This document shows, one piece after another, positions 9,323 to 17,391 of a stretch of DNA of 64,000 nucleotides. How positions within the stretch are numbered: position 1 is the first letter of the stretch; each line of letters starts with the position of its first letter. This stretch comes from JAIBJN01 sp963839745. Its GTDB lineage: Bacteria > Actinomycetota > Thermoleophilia > Gaiellales > Gaiellaceae. The DNA lies in the NCBI GenBank assembly GCA_963839745.1, contig CAWIWC010000010.1:1-64000 (forward strand), in the 5' to 3' direction. The notes under the pieces are model-generated. The model was not told where the DNA came from, did no database searches, and was given only the letters and a program-made list of their open reading frames with translations. Position numbers and translations under genes: made by a program.

Positions 9323-10177
9323 ATGGAGCTGCCTTCTTACAACATCGCCGACCTCGCCCCGCCGGACATCCAGGCCTACTTGGCCGAGAAGGACATCGTG
9401 ATGATCCCCATCGCGAGCCTGGAGCAGCACGGGCCCCATCTGCCGCTTGCGACGGACACGATCCAGGCCGACGAGATCACGCAGCGCGCAGCCGAGCGGG
9501 CGGCCGTCCTGTACACGCCGTGTGTCTGGTTCGGCTACTCGCCGCAGCACATGTACGGGCCGGGCGAGGGGACCGGGACGATCACGATCCGCTCGCAGAT
9601 CCTGCTCGACGTCTACCACGACGTGGCGCGCTCGCTGATCCACCACGGGTTCAACCGGCTCGTGTTCGTCAACAACCACGGCTCGAACACGAAGATCATC
9701 GACCCGCTGCTGCGGCGGATCCGGTACGAAACCGGCGCCTTCGTCACATTCTCGAAGCTCTACGCCGAGCGGTATCTCGGCCTCATCGACCCGGTCATGG
9801 AGAACCCGCCCGAGGAGACGCCGGGCTGGCACTCCAGCGAGCTCGAGACCGCCCAGGTGATGGCGCACGACGAGGGGCTGGTGCGCATGGACCGCGCTGT
9901 GAACCAGAAGGTCAAGCGCCCTGACTGGTTCCCTGACGGATTCGTCAAGCTGGACGGGGCGCCGGAGGTCGAGTTCCAGGGGTACCAGTACTTCCTCTTC
10001 CCCACGGACCACAGCGACTTCACGCCGAGCGGCGTGATCGGCAACCCGTTCCGGGCGACCGCGGAGAAGGGGGAGCAGACGTACGAGCTGTACGCCGCAC
10101 ACCTCGCGGCGGCGCTGGAGGAGTTCCAGAAGGTGCCGGTCGATGTGCACACGCGGGAGTGGCGCGACCGGGCATGA
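9323..10177 (+). CDS. Creatininase family protein
   Basis: This amidohydrolase-like protein has 284 residues and the creatininase fold. The metal-binding N-terminal motif is ASLEQHGPHLPLATD (Glu, His, Asp), followed by VNNHGSN and an ETAQVMA helix carrying a Glu. The family covers creatinine amidohydrolase, lactam hydrolases in riboflavin and F420 synthesis, and many unassigned members in sugar loci. The RBS is GTAGGAGG. It may open a cyclic amide or lactone intermediate; no specific substrate is supported. Confidence 0.8.
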   Translation: MELPSYNIADLAPPDIQAYLAEKDIVMIPIASLEQHGPHLPLATDTIQADEITQRAAERAAVLYTPCVWFGYSPQHMYGPGEGTGTITIRSQILLDVYHDVARSLIHHGFNRLVFVNNHGSNTKIIDPLLRRIRYETGAFVTFSKLYAERYLGLIDPVMENPPEETPGWHSSELETAQVMAHDEGLVRMDRAVNQKVKRPDWFPDGFVKLDGAPEVEFQGYQYFLFPTDHSDFTPSGVIGNPFRATAEKGEQTYELYAAHLAAALEEFQKVPVDVHTREWRDRA

Positions 10178-10187
10178 CGGGGGGCCT

Positions 10188-11429
10188 GTGAAGGACGAGC
10201 CACAGATCGCGCTGATCGGCACGCTCGACACGAAAGGCGACGAGATCGCCTACGTGCGCGAGCGGCTGGTAGCCCTCGGCGTCCGGCCGGTCGTGGTCGA
10301 CTCGGGGATCCTGGGTGAGCCGGGTACGAGCGCCGACATCACGCGGGAAGAGGTGGCCAGGGAGGGGGGCCAGGAGCTGGAGCGCATCCGGTCGGCGGGG
10401 AGCCGAGGCGCGGCAGTCGAGCTGATGGAAGAGGGAGTGCGCGCGGTCTGCCTTCGCCTTTGGCTCGAGGGCCAGCTGGACGGAGTGCTCTGCCTGGGCG
10501 GCGCGGAGGGAGCCCTCTTGGGAGCGGCCGCGATGCACGCGCTTCCCGTCGGCGTCCCCAAGCTGATCGTGACGCCGAGCGCCTCTGGGCGCCGCGCGTT
10601 CGGCCCCTTTGTGGGTGAGAGCGACGTGCTCGTCATGCACTCGGTCGTCGACATCCTCGGCCTCAACCCGATCGCGCGAGCCGTGTTCGACAACGCGGCG
10701 GCTGCCGTCGCGGGAATGGCTCGGGACGCGGGGCGCCCCGTGCAGGACCTGGGCGGACGGAGCGTGGGCATCACGATGCTCGGTCACACCACGCCGGCGG
10801 TCATGCGCATCCGCACGGCGCTAGAGCAGGCCGGCCACGAGCCGGTCATCTTCCACGCGAACGGGGTCGGCGGGCCCGCGATGGAGAAGCTCGTCGAAGC
10901 GGGCGCACTCGCGGGCGTGATCGACTACACGCTCTCCGAGCTCGCGAACTCCCTCCTGGACGGCCTCCATTCGACAGGGCCGAATCGCCTACGGGCCGCG
11001 GGCCGGAGGGGTCTCCCGCAGGTGGTCGTTCCCGGCTGCGTCGACTTCTTCAACCAGGGCGCACCCGACACCCTTCCGCCCGAGTACGGCGCGCGCCAGA
11101 CCTACTACCACAATCCAGTGGCCACTCTCGTCAGGCTCGAGCCGGGGGAGATGGCCGAGCTGGGCCGCGTCGTCGCCGAACGGCTCAACGAGGCGCAAGG
11201 GCCCGTGCACGTCCTCGCGCCGACTCGGGGCTTTTCGCTGGCCGACGTCGAGGGTGGCGATCTCTGGTTCCCGGAGGCCGATGCCGCGTTCCTGGACGCT
11301 CTCGGAACTGCGCTTCGGCCCGACATCCAACTCGAGCTCGCCGACACGCATGTGAACGACCCGGCGTTCGCAGACCTCGTCGCCGAGCGGTACCTCGCCC
11401 TGGCCTCTACGCCGACGTCCGCGACATGA
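10188..11429 (+). CDS. Tm-1-like ATP-binding domain protein (UPF0261), copy 2
   Basis: This is a second UPF0261 protein of 413 residues with the same LGTLDTKGDE start and the same two-half layout. The glycine-rich loop that is GGSGGT in copy 1 is GGAEGA here, and the segment after PVGVPK differs (SASGRRAFGPFVGESD against MASGDTRPYVGATD). The two copies have therefore diverged well beyond a recent duplication. The GTG at 10188 is chosen because it is 10 bases after the creatininase stop and begins right at the conserved N terminus. No PEP-hydrolase partner follows this copy; a DeoR regulator does. Confidence 0.8.
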   Translation: MKDEPQIALIGTLDTKGDEIAYVRERLVALGVRPVVVDSGILGEPGTSADITREEVAREGGQELERIRSAGSRGAAVELMEEGVRAVCLRLWLEGQLDGVLCLGGAEGALLGAAAMHALPVGVPKLIVTPSASGRRAFGPFVGESDVLVMHSVVDILGLNPIARAVFDNAAAAVAGMARDAGRPVQDLGGRSVGITMLGHTTPAVMRIRTALEQAGHEPVIFHANGVGGPAMEKLVEAGALAGVIDYTLSELANSLLDGLHSTGPNRLRAAGRRGLPQVVVPGCVDFFNQGAPDTLPPEYGARQTYYHNPVATLVRLEPGEMAELGRVVAERLNEAQGPVHVLAPTRGFSLADVEGGDLWFPEADAAFLDALGTALRPDIQLELADTHVNDPAFADLVAERYLALASTPTSAT

Positions 11430-11436
11430 GGACTGA

Positions 11437-12249
11437 GTGATGCCGGCCGCCATTCGCAGAGCCAGCATTCTCGAGAGGATCCAGCGCGACGGCGGCGCGT
11501 CGATCGCCGAGCTCGCGCGCGACTACGGCGTCTCGTCCATCACAGTTCACCGCGACCTCGAGCGACTGGCGCGAGACGGGCTCATCGAGCGTGTGCACGG
11601 AGGCGCGCGCCCACCCGGGAGCGGTCCCAGGGAGCTCCGCGTGCCGACCGACTGGACGAAGCGGCTCAAGCAGGCCTTGCCGGCCAAGCAGGCGATCGCG
11701 GCGCGCGCGGCCGATTTCGTCGAGGACGGCTCGACGATCTTCGTCGACTCATCCACGACCTGCCTCGTGCTCGCCCGCTATCTGGAGCGTCATCCGCCGC
11801 GCGCGCTCACCCTCGTCACGAACTCCCCGGCGATCGCCGTCGAGCTGCACGCCCAGTCCATCCACGTCGTCGTGACTCCCGGCGAGGTCGACCAGACGCT
11901 CCGCATGATCGGCGGCCGGTGGGCGGCCGAGTTCCTCGCAGGTCTCAACATGGAGACCGCCTTCGTCTCGGCCGGCGGTGTCACACTCGAGAACGGGCTG
12001 ACCACGACGCGACGGGCTCTGGCCGACACCCTCAACGCCGCGTCGGATTCCTCGACGAAGACGATCGGCCTCATCGACTCGTCCAAGTTCGGCCTCTCCG
12101 CACTGCTTGCGATCGCGCGTCCGGAAGAGCTCGACGCGCTGGTGGTCGACGATGGCCTCCCTCGCGAGACGATCGATTCGTACGAGGCGGCCGGCGTCAA
12201 CCTCATCGTGGCCGACGGCCAAGCGACCGCTGCTTCCACCACCGCCTAA
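11437..12249 (+). CDS. DeoR/GlpR family transcriptional regulator
   Basis: The protein has 270 residues. The N-terminal helix-turn-helix (about residues 8-60) shows the DeoR pattern: ILERIQRDGGASIAELA, VSSITVHRDLERLARDGLIERVHGGA. The C-terminal DeoR sensor domain (about 78-240) has the phosphosugar-binding-type segments FVDSSTTC, TNSPAIAVEL and GLIDSSKFG. Such proteins repress sugar operons and release DNA on binding a phosphorylated intermediate, which suggests the locus makes one. GTG at 11437 or the ATG three bases later are both possible starts. It probably controls this locus, but no clear operator was found. Confidence 0.85.
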   Translation: MMPAAIRRASILERIQRDGGASIAELARDYGVSSITVHRDLERLARDGLIERVHGGARPPGSGPRELRVPTDWTKRLKQALPAKQAIAARAADFVEDGSTIFVDSSTTCLVLARYLERHPPRALTLVTNSPAIAVELHAQSIHVVVTPGEVDQTLRMIGGRWAAEFLAGLNMETAFVSAGGVTLENGLTTTRRALADTLNAASDSSTKTIGLIDSSKFGLSALLAIARPEELDALVVDDGLPRETIDSYEAAGVNLIVADGQATAASTTA

Positions 12250-12260
12250 GGAGGACCCGA

Positions 12261-13259
12261 ATGGCACGTCCAGTCACGCTCTTCACCGGCCAGTGGGCCG
12301 ATCTACCGCTGGAGGAGCTCGCCGGCAAGGCGTCCGCCTGGGGCTTCGACGGGCTCGAGCTCGCCTGCTGGGGCGATCACTTCGACGTCGACGAGGCGCT
12401 TGCCGACCCGGGGTACGTGGACGGCCGCCGCGAGATCCTGGACCGCCACGGCCTCCAGTGCGTCGCGATCTCGACGCACCTCGTCGGCCAGGCCGTTTGC
12501 GACCCGGTCGACGAGCGGCACCAGGCGATCCTGCCCCCGGACGTGTGGGGTGACGGTGATCCCGAGGGCGTCCGGAGCCGGGCGGCCGACAAGGTGAAGG
12601 ACACGGCACGGGCGGCCGCGAGATTCGGTGTCACCCAGGTGAACGGCTTCACCGGCTCGAGCATCTGGCACCTCCTCTATTCGTTCCCGCCGAACGACTT
12701 CGAGCGGGTCGAGGCGGGCTACCGGGACTTCGCGGAGCGCTGGGGCCCGATCCTGGATGTCTTCGAGGCAGAGGGCGTTCGCTACGGCCTGGAGGTGCAT
12801 CCCACCGAGATCGCCTACGACTTCGTGACCACGCGCAAGGCGCTCGAGGCGATCGACCGGCGCGAAAGCTTCGGCATCAACTTCGACCCGAGTCACTTCG
12901 CCCACCAGTCCCTGGACTCGGCAGCGTTCGTCCAGGAGTTCGCCGACCGCATCTACCACGTCCACGTCAAGGACTCGAAGAGGACCCTGGACGGGCGCAG
13001 CTCGATTCTCGGCGGGCACCTGAACTTCGGTGAGGTCGGACGCGGCTGGGACTTCGTCTCGCCGGGGCACGGGGACGTCGACTTCGAGTCTCTCTTCCGC
13101 GCCCTCAATCGGATCGGCTACGAGGGGCCGCTCTCGATCGAGTGGGAGGATGCCGGCATGGATCGCGAATGGGGCGCCCAGGACGCGCTGGCGTTCGTCC
13201 GCAGGAGCGACTTCACCCCGTCCACGCTCGCGTTCGACGCGGCCTACGAGAGGAGCTGA
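12261..13259 (+). CDS. Sugar phosphate isomerase/epimerase (xylose isomerase-like TIM barrel)
   Basis: This is a TIM-barrel protein of 332 residues. Metal-site segments are GLEVHPTEIAYD (Glu, His), INFDPSHFAHQ (Asp, His), YHVHVKDSK (His, Asp) and SIEWED (final Glu). This arrangement is typical of the IolE/IolI-like group that sits beside Gfo/Idh/MocA dehydrogenases in inositol and sugar catabolism, as here. The ATG has a clear AAGGAGGACCCGA site. The next gene starts 2 bases after the stop. It is distinct from the psicose-epimerase-like protein at 8412. Confidence 0.83.
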   Translation: MARPVTLFTGQWADLPLEELAGKASAWGFDGLELACWGDHFDVDEALADPGYVDGRREILDRHGLQCVAISTHLVGQAVCDPVDERHQAILPPDVWGDGDPEGVRSRAADKVKDTARAAARFGVTQVNGFTGSSIWHLLYSFPPNDFERVEAGYRDFAERWGPILDVFEAEGVRYGLEVHPTEIAYDFVTTRKALEAIDRRESFGINFDPSHFAHQSLDSAAFVQEFADRIYHVHVKDSKRTLDGRSSILGGHLNFGEVGRGWDFVSPGHGDVDFESLFRALNRIGYEGPLSIEWEDAGMDREWGAQDALAFVRRSDFTPSTLAFDAAYERS

Positions 13260-13261
13260 GG

Positions 13262-14425
13262 ATGGACGAGACGGAGGTCGGCTTCCTCACCATGGGCCGG
13301 GCCGGTGGCCCGACCGAGCTTCGGACCATCGGGATCGGCATGCTCGGCTACGCGTTCATGGGGAAGGCCCACGCGAACGCCTACCGGAAGATCGCGTACA
13401 TGACGTGGCCGCCACCCCTGCTGCCACGGCTCGTCGCCGTCTCCGGGAGGACGGAGGAGGCGGTCGCGGAGGCGGCGCGCCGCTACGGCTTTGAGGGCTA
13501 CACGACCGACTGGCACGAGCTGCTTGCGAATGGCGAGATCGGGCTCTTCGACAACAGCGGGCCGAACAACCTGCACGCAGAGCCGACGATCGCGGCGGCC
13601 GAGGCCGGCAAGCACGTCGTCTGCGAGAAGCCGCTGGCGCGCTCGGCCGACGAGAGCCACCAGGTCTGGCAGCGCGTCGCGGCGACCGGCGTCAAGCACA
13701 TGTGCGCTTTCAACTACCGCTTCGTCCCGGCGGTCCGCCTCGCGCGCGAGATGCTGGAGGCCGGGGAGCTGGGCGACATCTACCACTTCAGAGGGCGCTA
13801 TCTCCAGGAGTGGGGCGACATCGACGACCAGGTCTGGCGATTCGACCGCGAGGCCGCCGGCTCGGGAGCGCTCGGCGACCTGGGCGCGCACGTGATCGAC
13901 CTGGCGCGCTATCTCGTCGGGGAAATCGCGTCGGTGAGCGGGGCCACGCGAGCCTTCAAGGAGGGGCGCGAGGTCGACGACGCCTTCGAGTCGGTCGTCG
14001 AGTTCGAGAACGGCGCCGTCGGCACGATCGAAGCCTCGCGGTTCTGCCCCGGCCGCAAGAACGCCTTCGCCTGGGAGATCAACGGCTCGAAGGGCTCGAT
14101 CGCTTTCGACCTCGAGCGGCTGAACGAGCTTCAGGTTCACCTGCGCGACTCGACGCCGGGCGAGCGCGCGCAGGGCTTCCGCAGCGTGCTCGTCTCCGAA
14201 GCCGACCATCCCTTCTGGGAGCACTGGTGGCCCCACGGCCACATCATCGGGTGGGAGCATTCCTTCGTGCACGAGCTGCACCATCTTCTGACGGCGATCG
14301 CCGAGGACGGGGCGGTTGCGCCGCACGGGGCAACGTTCGAGGACGGCTACCGGGCGGCCGAGGTCTGCGACGCGATCGTACGCTCGAGCGAGTCGGGCCG
14401 GCGCGCGGAGATCGCGTATCGCTAG
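13262..14425 (+). CDS. Gfo/Idh/MocA family NAD(P)-dependent oxidoreductase, copy 1
   Basis: The protein has 387 residues. The N-terminal Rossmann fold has IGIGMLGYAFMGKAHANAYRK, with the family motif GKHVVCEKPLAR (catalytic Lys in EKP). The C-terminal substrate-binding domain has GDLGAHVIDLARYLVG, with the DxxxH-type region. The family oxidises sugars, inositols or their phosphates at a ring carbon. A leader of about 20 residues precedes the Rossmann fold. It lies directly after an isomerase gene, a pairing typical of polyol degradation. Confidence 0.86.
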   Translation: MDETEVGFLTMGRAGGPTELRTIGIGMLGYAFMGKAHANAYRKIAYMTWPPPLLPRLVAVSGRTEEAVAEAARRYGFEGYTTDWHELLANGEIGLFDNSGPNNLHAEPTIAAAEAGKHVVCEKPLARSADESHQVWQRVAATGVKHMCAFNYRFVPAVRLAREMLEAGELGDIYHFRGRYLQEWGDIDDQVWRFDREAAGSGALGDLGAHVIDLARYLVGEIASVSGATRAFKEGREVDDAFESVVEFENGAVGTIEASRFCPGRKNAFAWEINGSKGSIAFDLERLNELQVHLRDSTPGERAQGFRSVLVSEADHPFWEHWWPHGHIIGWEHSFVHELHHLLTAIAEDGAVAPHGATFEDGYRAAEVCDAIVRSSESGRRAEIAYR

Positions 14426-15248
14426 CGCCCGCCTCAACCGGCTCTTCGCGGCCGACGGGCGCTGCTTCGACGTTGCCGTGGACCACGGCTTCTTCGGAGA
14501 GCCCTCCTTCCTGGCGGGAATCGAAGACCTGGAGCGGGCGGTGCGCACGCTCGTGGCTGCCGGGCCCGACGCGATCCAGCTCTCTCCCGGCGAAGCTCCC
14601 CTCCTCCAGCAGATGGCCGCCCCGCGCAAGCCGGCGCTCGTGCTGCGCACCGATGTCGCCAACGTGTACGGCGCGAGCCCTCCCCGCACGCTCTGGAGCG
14701 AGCTGGTCGACGACGCCGTCGGGCGGGCTTTGCGCCTCGACGCCGCCTGCGTCGTCGTCAACCTCCTCTCGCTGCCGCGGGAGCCGGAGCTCTACCGGCA
14801 GTGCGTGCGCAACGTCTCGGGTCTGCGCGCCGCCTGCGAGCCGCTCGGGATGCCCGTGATGGTCGAGCCGCTCGCGATGAAGCCGGGCGAGGCCGGCTAC
14901 GGCGTGAACGGGGACGCCGACACGGTCGTGACCCTCGTCCGCCAGGCGGTCGAGCTGGGCGCCGACGTCGTCAAGGCCGACCCCACAGACGAGCTCGGCG
15001 AATACGGTCGGGTCGTGGAAGCGGCAGGCCGCGTGCCTGTGCTCGTGCGGGGCGGCGGGCGCGCTTCCGACGAGGAGATCTTGCGCCGCACCGAGGCCGT
15101 CCTCCAGCAGGGCGCGGCCGGAATCGTCTACGGGCGCAACGTCGTCCAGCACGCGGATCCGGCCCGGATGACGCGCGCCCTCATGGCGATCGTGCACGAG
15201 GGCGCGTCCGCCGAGGAGGCGCTCGCGGGCCTCACCGCCAGTGTCTGA
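14316..15248 (+). CDS. DeoC/FbaB/LacD-type class I aldolase
   Basis: The recognisable protein begins near base 14427 (ARLNRLFAADGRCFDVAVDHGFF) and has about 275 residues. Aldolase-like segments include VAVDHGF, MVEPLA, and ADVVKADPTDELG, where the Lys is the probable Schiff-base residue, followed by VPVLVRGGGRASDEE and GIVYGRNV (phosphate-binding glycines). This fits class I aldolases of the FbaB, LacD and AroK-prime groups. The nearest standard in-frame start is TTG at 14316, inside the preceding gene; homology supports a start close to 14418-14427, where only non-standard codons exist. It would cleave the oxidised sugar into two smaller units. Confidence 0.72.
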   Translation: MRRTGQRSRTATGRPRSATRSYARASRAGARRSRIASARLNRLFAADGRCFDVAVDHGFFGEPSFLAGIEDLERAVRTLVAAGPDAIQLSPGEAPLLQQMAAPRKPALVLRTDVANVYGASPPRTLWSELVDDAVGRALRLDAACVVVNLLSLPREPELYRQCVRNVSGLRAACEPLGMPVMVEPLAMKPGEAGYGVNGDADTVVTLVRQAVELGADVVKADPTDELGEYGRVVEAAGRVPVLVRGGGRASDEEILRRTEAVLQQGAAGIVYGRNVVQHADPARMTRALMAIVHEGASAEEALAGLTASV

Positions 15249-16392
15249 CCGGGTCGTTCGCTTCGGGCTCGTGGGCGGCGGCCTCATGGGTCGGGAGTTC
15301 GCGAGCGCGGCGGCCCGGTGGGTGCACCTCGACGCCCTCGGGGCCAGGCCCGAGCTCGCGGTTGTCTGCGACGTGAATCCGGACGTGCTCGCGTGGTACG
15401 AGCGGCTCGACCCGGCGCCCCGGCTCGTCTCCGACTACCGCGAGCTGCTCGCGGACGACTCGGTCGACGCGGTGTATTGCGCCGTCCCGCACCACCTCCA
15501 CGAGAAAGTCTACGTCGCGTGCCTCCAGGCGGGAAAGCACCTTCTGGGCGAGAAGCCGTTCGGCATCGACCTGCCTGCGAATCAGGCAATCGGCGCGGAG
15601 ATTGCCGCGCATCCGGAACTCCTCGCTCGTTGCTCATCCGAGCTGCCGTTCTATCCAGGTGGCCGGCGTGTGTGGCGCTGGATCGCCGAGCGTCGGTACG
15701 GGCGCGTGCTCGAGGTGCGCTCCGCTTTCCTGCATTCGAGCGACCTCGATCCGGGCAAGCCGATCAACTGGAAGCGGCGCGCTGCCCAGAACGGCGAGTA
15801 CGGGGTCATGGGCGACCTCGGCATGCACGCCCTTCACCTGCCGCTGCGCGCCGGTTGGTTCCCGAAGGACGTGCGCGCGATCCTGTCGGACGTCGTTCGC
15901 TCGCGGCCCGACGGCAGTGGAGGAACGGTCCCGTGCGACACGTGGGACAACGCTCTTCTCCTCTGCACGGTGGACGAGGACGGCGAGGCCTTCCCCCTTC
16001 GAGTCGAGACGAAGCGGATCGCTCCCGGCGAGACGAACACGTGGATCATCGAGGTCGACGGGACCGAGGGCTCGATCGCCTACACGACCAAGCAGCCCAA
16101 GACGCTGCGCTGGATGGAGTACGAGCCGGGCGGACCGCAGGCCTGGAGCGTCCTGGACCTGGGCTCCGAGTCGGCGTATCCGTCGATCACCGGGGCAATC
16201 TTCGAGTTCGGCTTCTCCGACGCGATCCTCCAGATGTGGGCCGCCTTCCTCGACGAGCTGGTCCATGGGCGGGACGGCATGCGCCAGCCCTTCCATTGCG
16301 CCACGCCGAAGGAGGCAGCAGCGACGCACCAGATCTTCACGGCAGCCCTCGAGTCGCAAGCGAACTCGTCGGTCGTCGCCCTGTCCGCCTAG
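15241..16392 (+). CDS. Gfo/Idh/MocA family NAD(P)-dependent oxidoreductase, copy 2
   Basis: The protein has 383 residues and begins at a GTG overlapping the aldolase gene by 8 bases. Rossmann motif: FGLVGGGLMGREFASAA; catalytic-type motif GKHLLGEKPFGIDLP; C-terminal domain with GVMGDLGMHALHLP. It differs strongly from copy 1, so the two probably act on different steps. It is the last gene of the plus-strand catabolic run; a weak hairpin (16399-16420) and then the RAYT element follow. Confidence 0.85.
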   Translation: MSDRVVRFGLVGGGLMGREFASAAARWVHLDALGARPELAVVCDVNPDVLAWYERLDPAPRLVSDYRELLADDSVDAVYCAVPHHLHEKVYVACLQAGKHLLGEKPFGIDLPANQAIGAEIAAHPELLARCSSELPFYPGGRRVWRWIAERRYGRVLEVRSAFLHSSDLDPGKPINWKRRAAQNGEYGVMGDLGMHALHLPLRAGWFPKDVRAILSDVVRSRPDGSGGTVPCDTWDNALLLCTVDEDGEAFPLRVETKRIAPGETNTWIIEVDGTEGSIAYTTKQPKTLRWMEYEPGGPQAWSVLDLGSESAYPSITGAIFEFGFSDAILQMWAAFLDELVHGRDGMRQPFHCATPKEAAATHQIFTAALESQANSSVVALSA

Positions 16393-16419
16393 CCCGCGGG
16401 CGTGTCCGAAAGCCCACGC

Positions 16420-16440
16420 CCCGGGGTCAGGTCTTGCATT
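16420..16440 (+). repeat. Left terminal inverted repeat of RAYT unit
   Basis: These 21 bases are the exact reverse complement of 17356-17376. The palindromic CCCGGG start and the TCAGGTCTTGCATT core are shared by both ends. Confidence 0.85.
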
Positions 16441-17268
16441 CACTCATCTGCCTCCTCTTCCCGTCGCAGCCGCCTGCTCACCGTCGAGTAGTGGCAGCCG
16501 AGATGCTCGGCGATCGATCGCAGCGTGTACCCATGGCGGCGGTACGCGGTCGAGACGGGTGCCTGTGGCTCGCCTGCGAAGATCACCTCGAGCGTCGGCG
16601 GCAGCGGCTCTAGCTGCACACGAGGGATCTCGGCCAGGGGCGGTTCGTAGCCGAAGCGCTCCGTGAGGAGGCTCGCGCCGCCGAGCCGCTCGCCGCGCAC
16701 ACGCCCACCGGGCGCCTCGGGTTCACCCTCGGCGACGAAGGCGCGGTAGCGTGCCTCGGCCGTCCTTCTCGACGTCGCGAAATTGCCAAGGATCCAGTCA
16801 GTGACGAGGAAGCGCGGTGCCGGCGCCTGGCCGGCCGTGGCCTGGTAGCTGCTCCAGTGGTAGGCATCCGGGCGCGGGCAGAGGCCAGCTCGGACCGGGT
16901 TGAGCACGACGTAGCGGCACAGAGCCAGCAGGTGGCTGTCCTTCTCGACGAGGATCGAGCGATAGCGCGCCTGAAAGACGTGTCCGCATCGACCATGTCG
17001 TTCGTTGAATCTCTGTGCGTAGGGGCCGTTGAGTTGCTGTATCCCGGTGGGCAGGTTCGGGCGCGGGGTCTCGACGACGAGGTGGTAGTGGTTTCCCATC
17101 AGGCAATAGGCATGGCAGAGCCAGCCGAACCGGTCGACGACGTGCGCGAGCGCCCGCAGGAACCGGAACCCGGTCGGCGTCGTCGCGGTAGATCGCGGCG
17201 CGCGCGTTCCCGCGCGCGATGACGTGGTAGACGCCTCCAGGGACGCAGATCCGCAGCGGCCGAGCCAC
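16440..17268 (-). pseudogene. REP-associated tyrosine (Y1/RAYT) transposase, frameshifted
   Basis: The N-terminal part (start ATG at 17268) reads RPLRICVPGGVYHVIARGN, the usual RAYT opening. The frame then changes near 17175 (an extra G in CCGGGTTCC). The rest continues as FRFLRALAHVVDRFGW, CLMGNHYHLVVETP (the HUH metal motif as H-Y-H), then FQARYRSILVE and YVVLNPVRAGL. The catalytic tyrosine is probably that of CRYVVLNP. The last 45 residues hold a helix-turn-helix-like segment (YTLRSIAEHLGCHYSTVSRRL), seen in RAYTs that carry a DNA-binding tail. Total length would be about 275 residues. The single shift may be sequence error or real inactivation. Confidence 0.75.
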
Positions 17269-17355
17269 AGCCCGAGGCTAGGGAAGGGCGCCTCGCGTGC
17301 GGGCGCCAGGGGCTAAGTTTTCACACTTCCGGCGCGGCGTCAGGGCGAATGTGGC

Positions 17356-17376
17356 AATGCAAGACCTGACCCCGGG
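17356..17376 (-). repeat. Right terminal inverted repeat of RAYT unit
   Basis: This is the exact reverse complement of the 21 bases at 16420-16440. It lies 15 bases before the end of the glcF gene, so insertion happened just downstream of the glycolate operon. Confidence 0.85.
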
Positions 17377-17391
17377 CGTCGCCGGAGGGGT

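Larger units (their letters stand above)
16420..17376. mobile_element. RAYT/IS200-like transposase unit with 21-bp terminal inverted repeats
   Basis: The unit of about 957 bases is bounded by a perfect 21-base inverted repeat. The left end is CCCGGGGTCAGGTCTTGCATT at 16420-16440 and its exact reverse complement lies at 17356-17376. Inside is one gene for a Y1-type (REP-associated tyrosine) transposase on the minus strand. The stop region of that gene abuts the left repeat. I found no further copy of the repeat in the window and no obvious target-site duplication. It separates the sugar locus from the glycolate oxidase operon. Confidence 0.75.
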
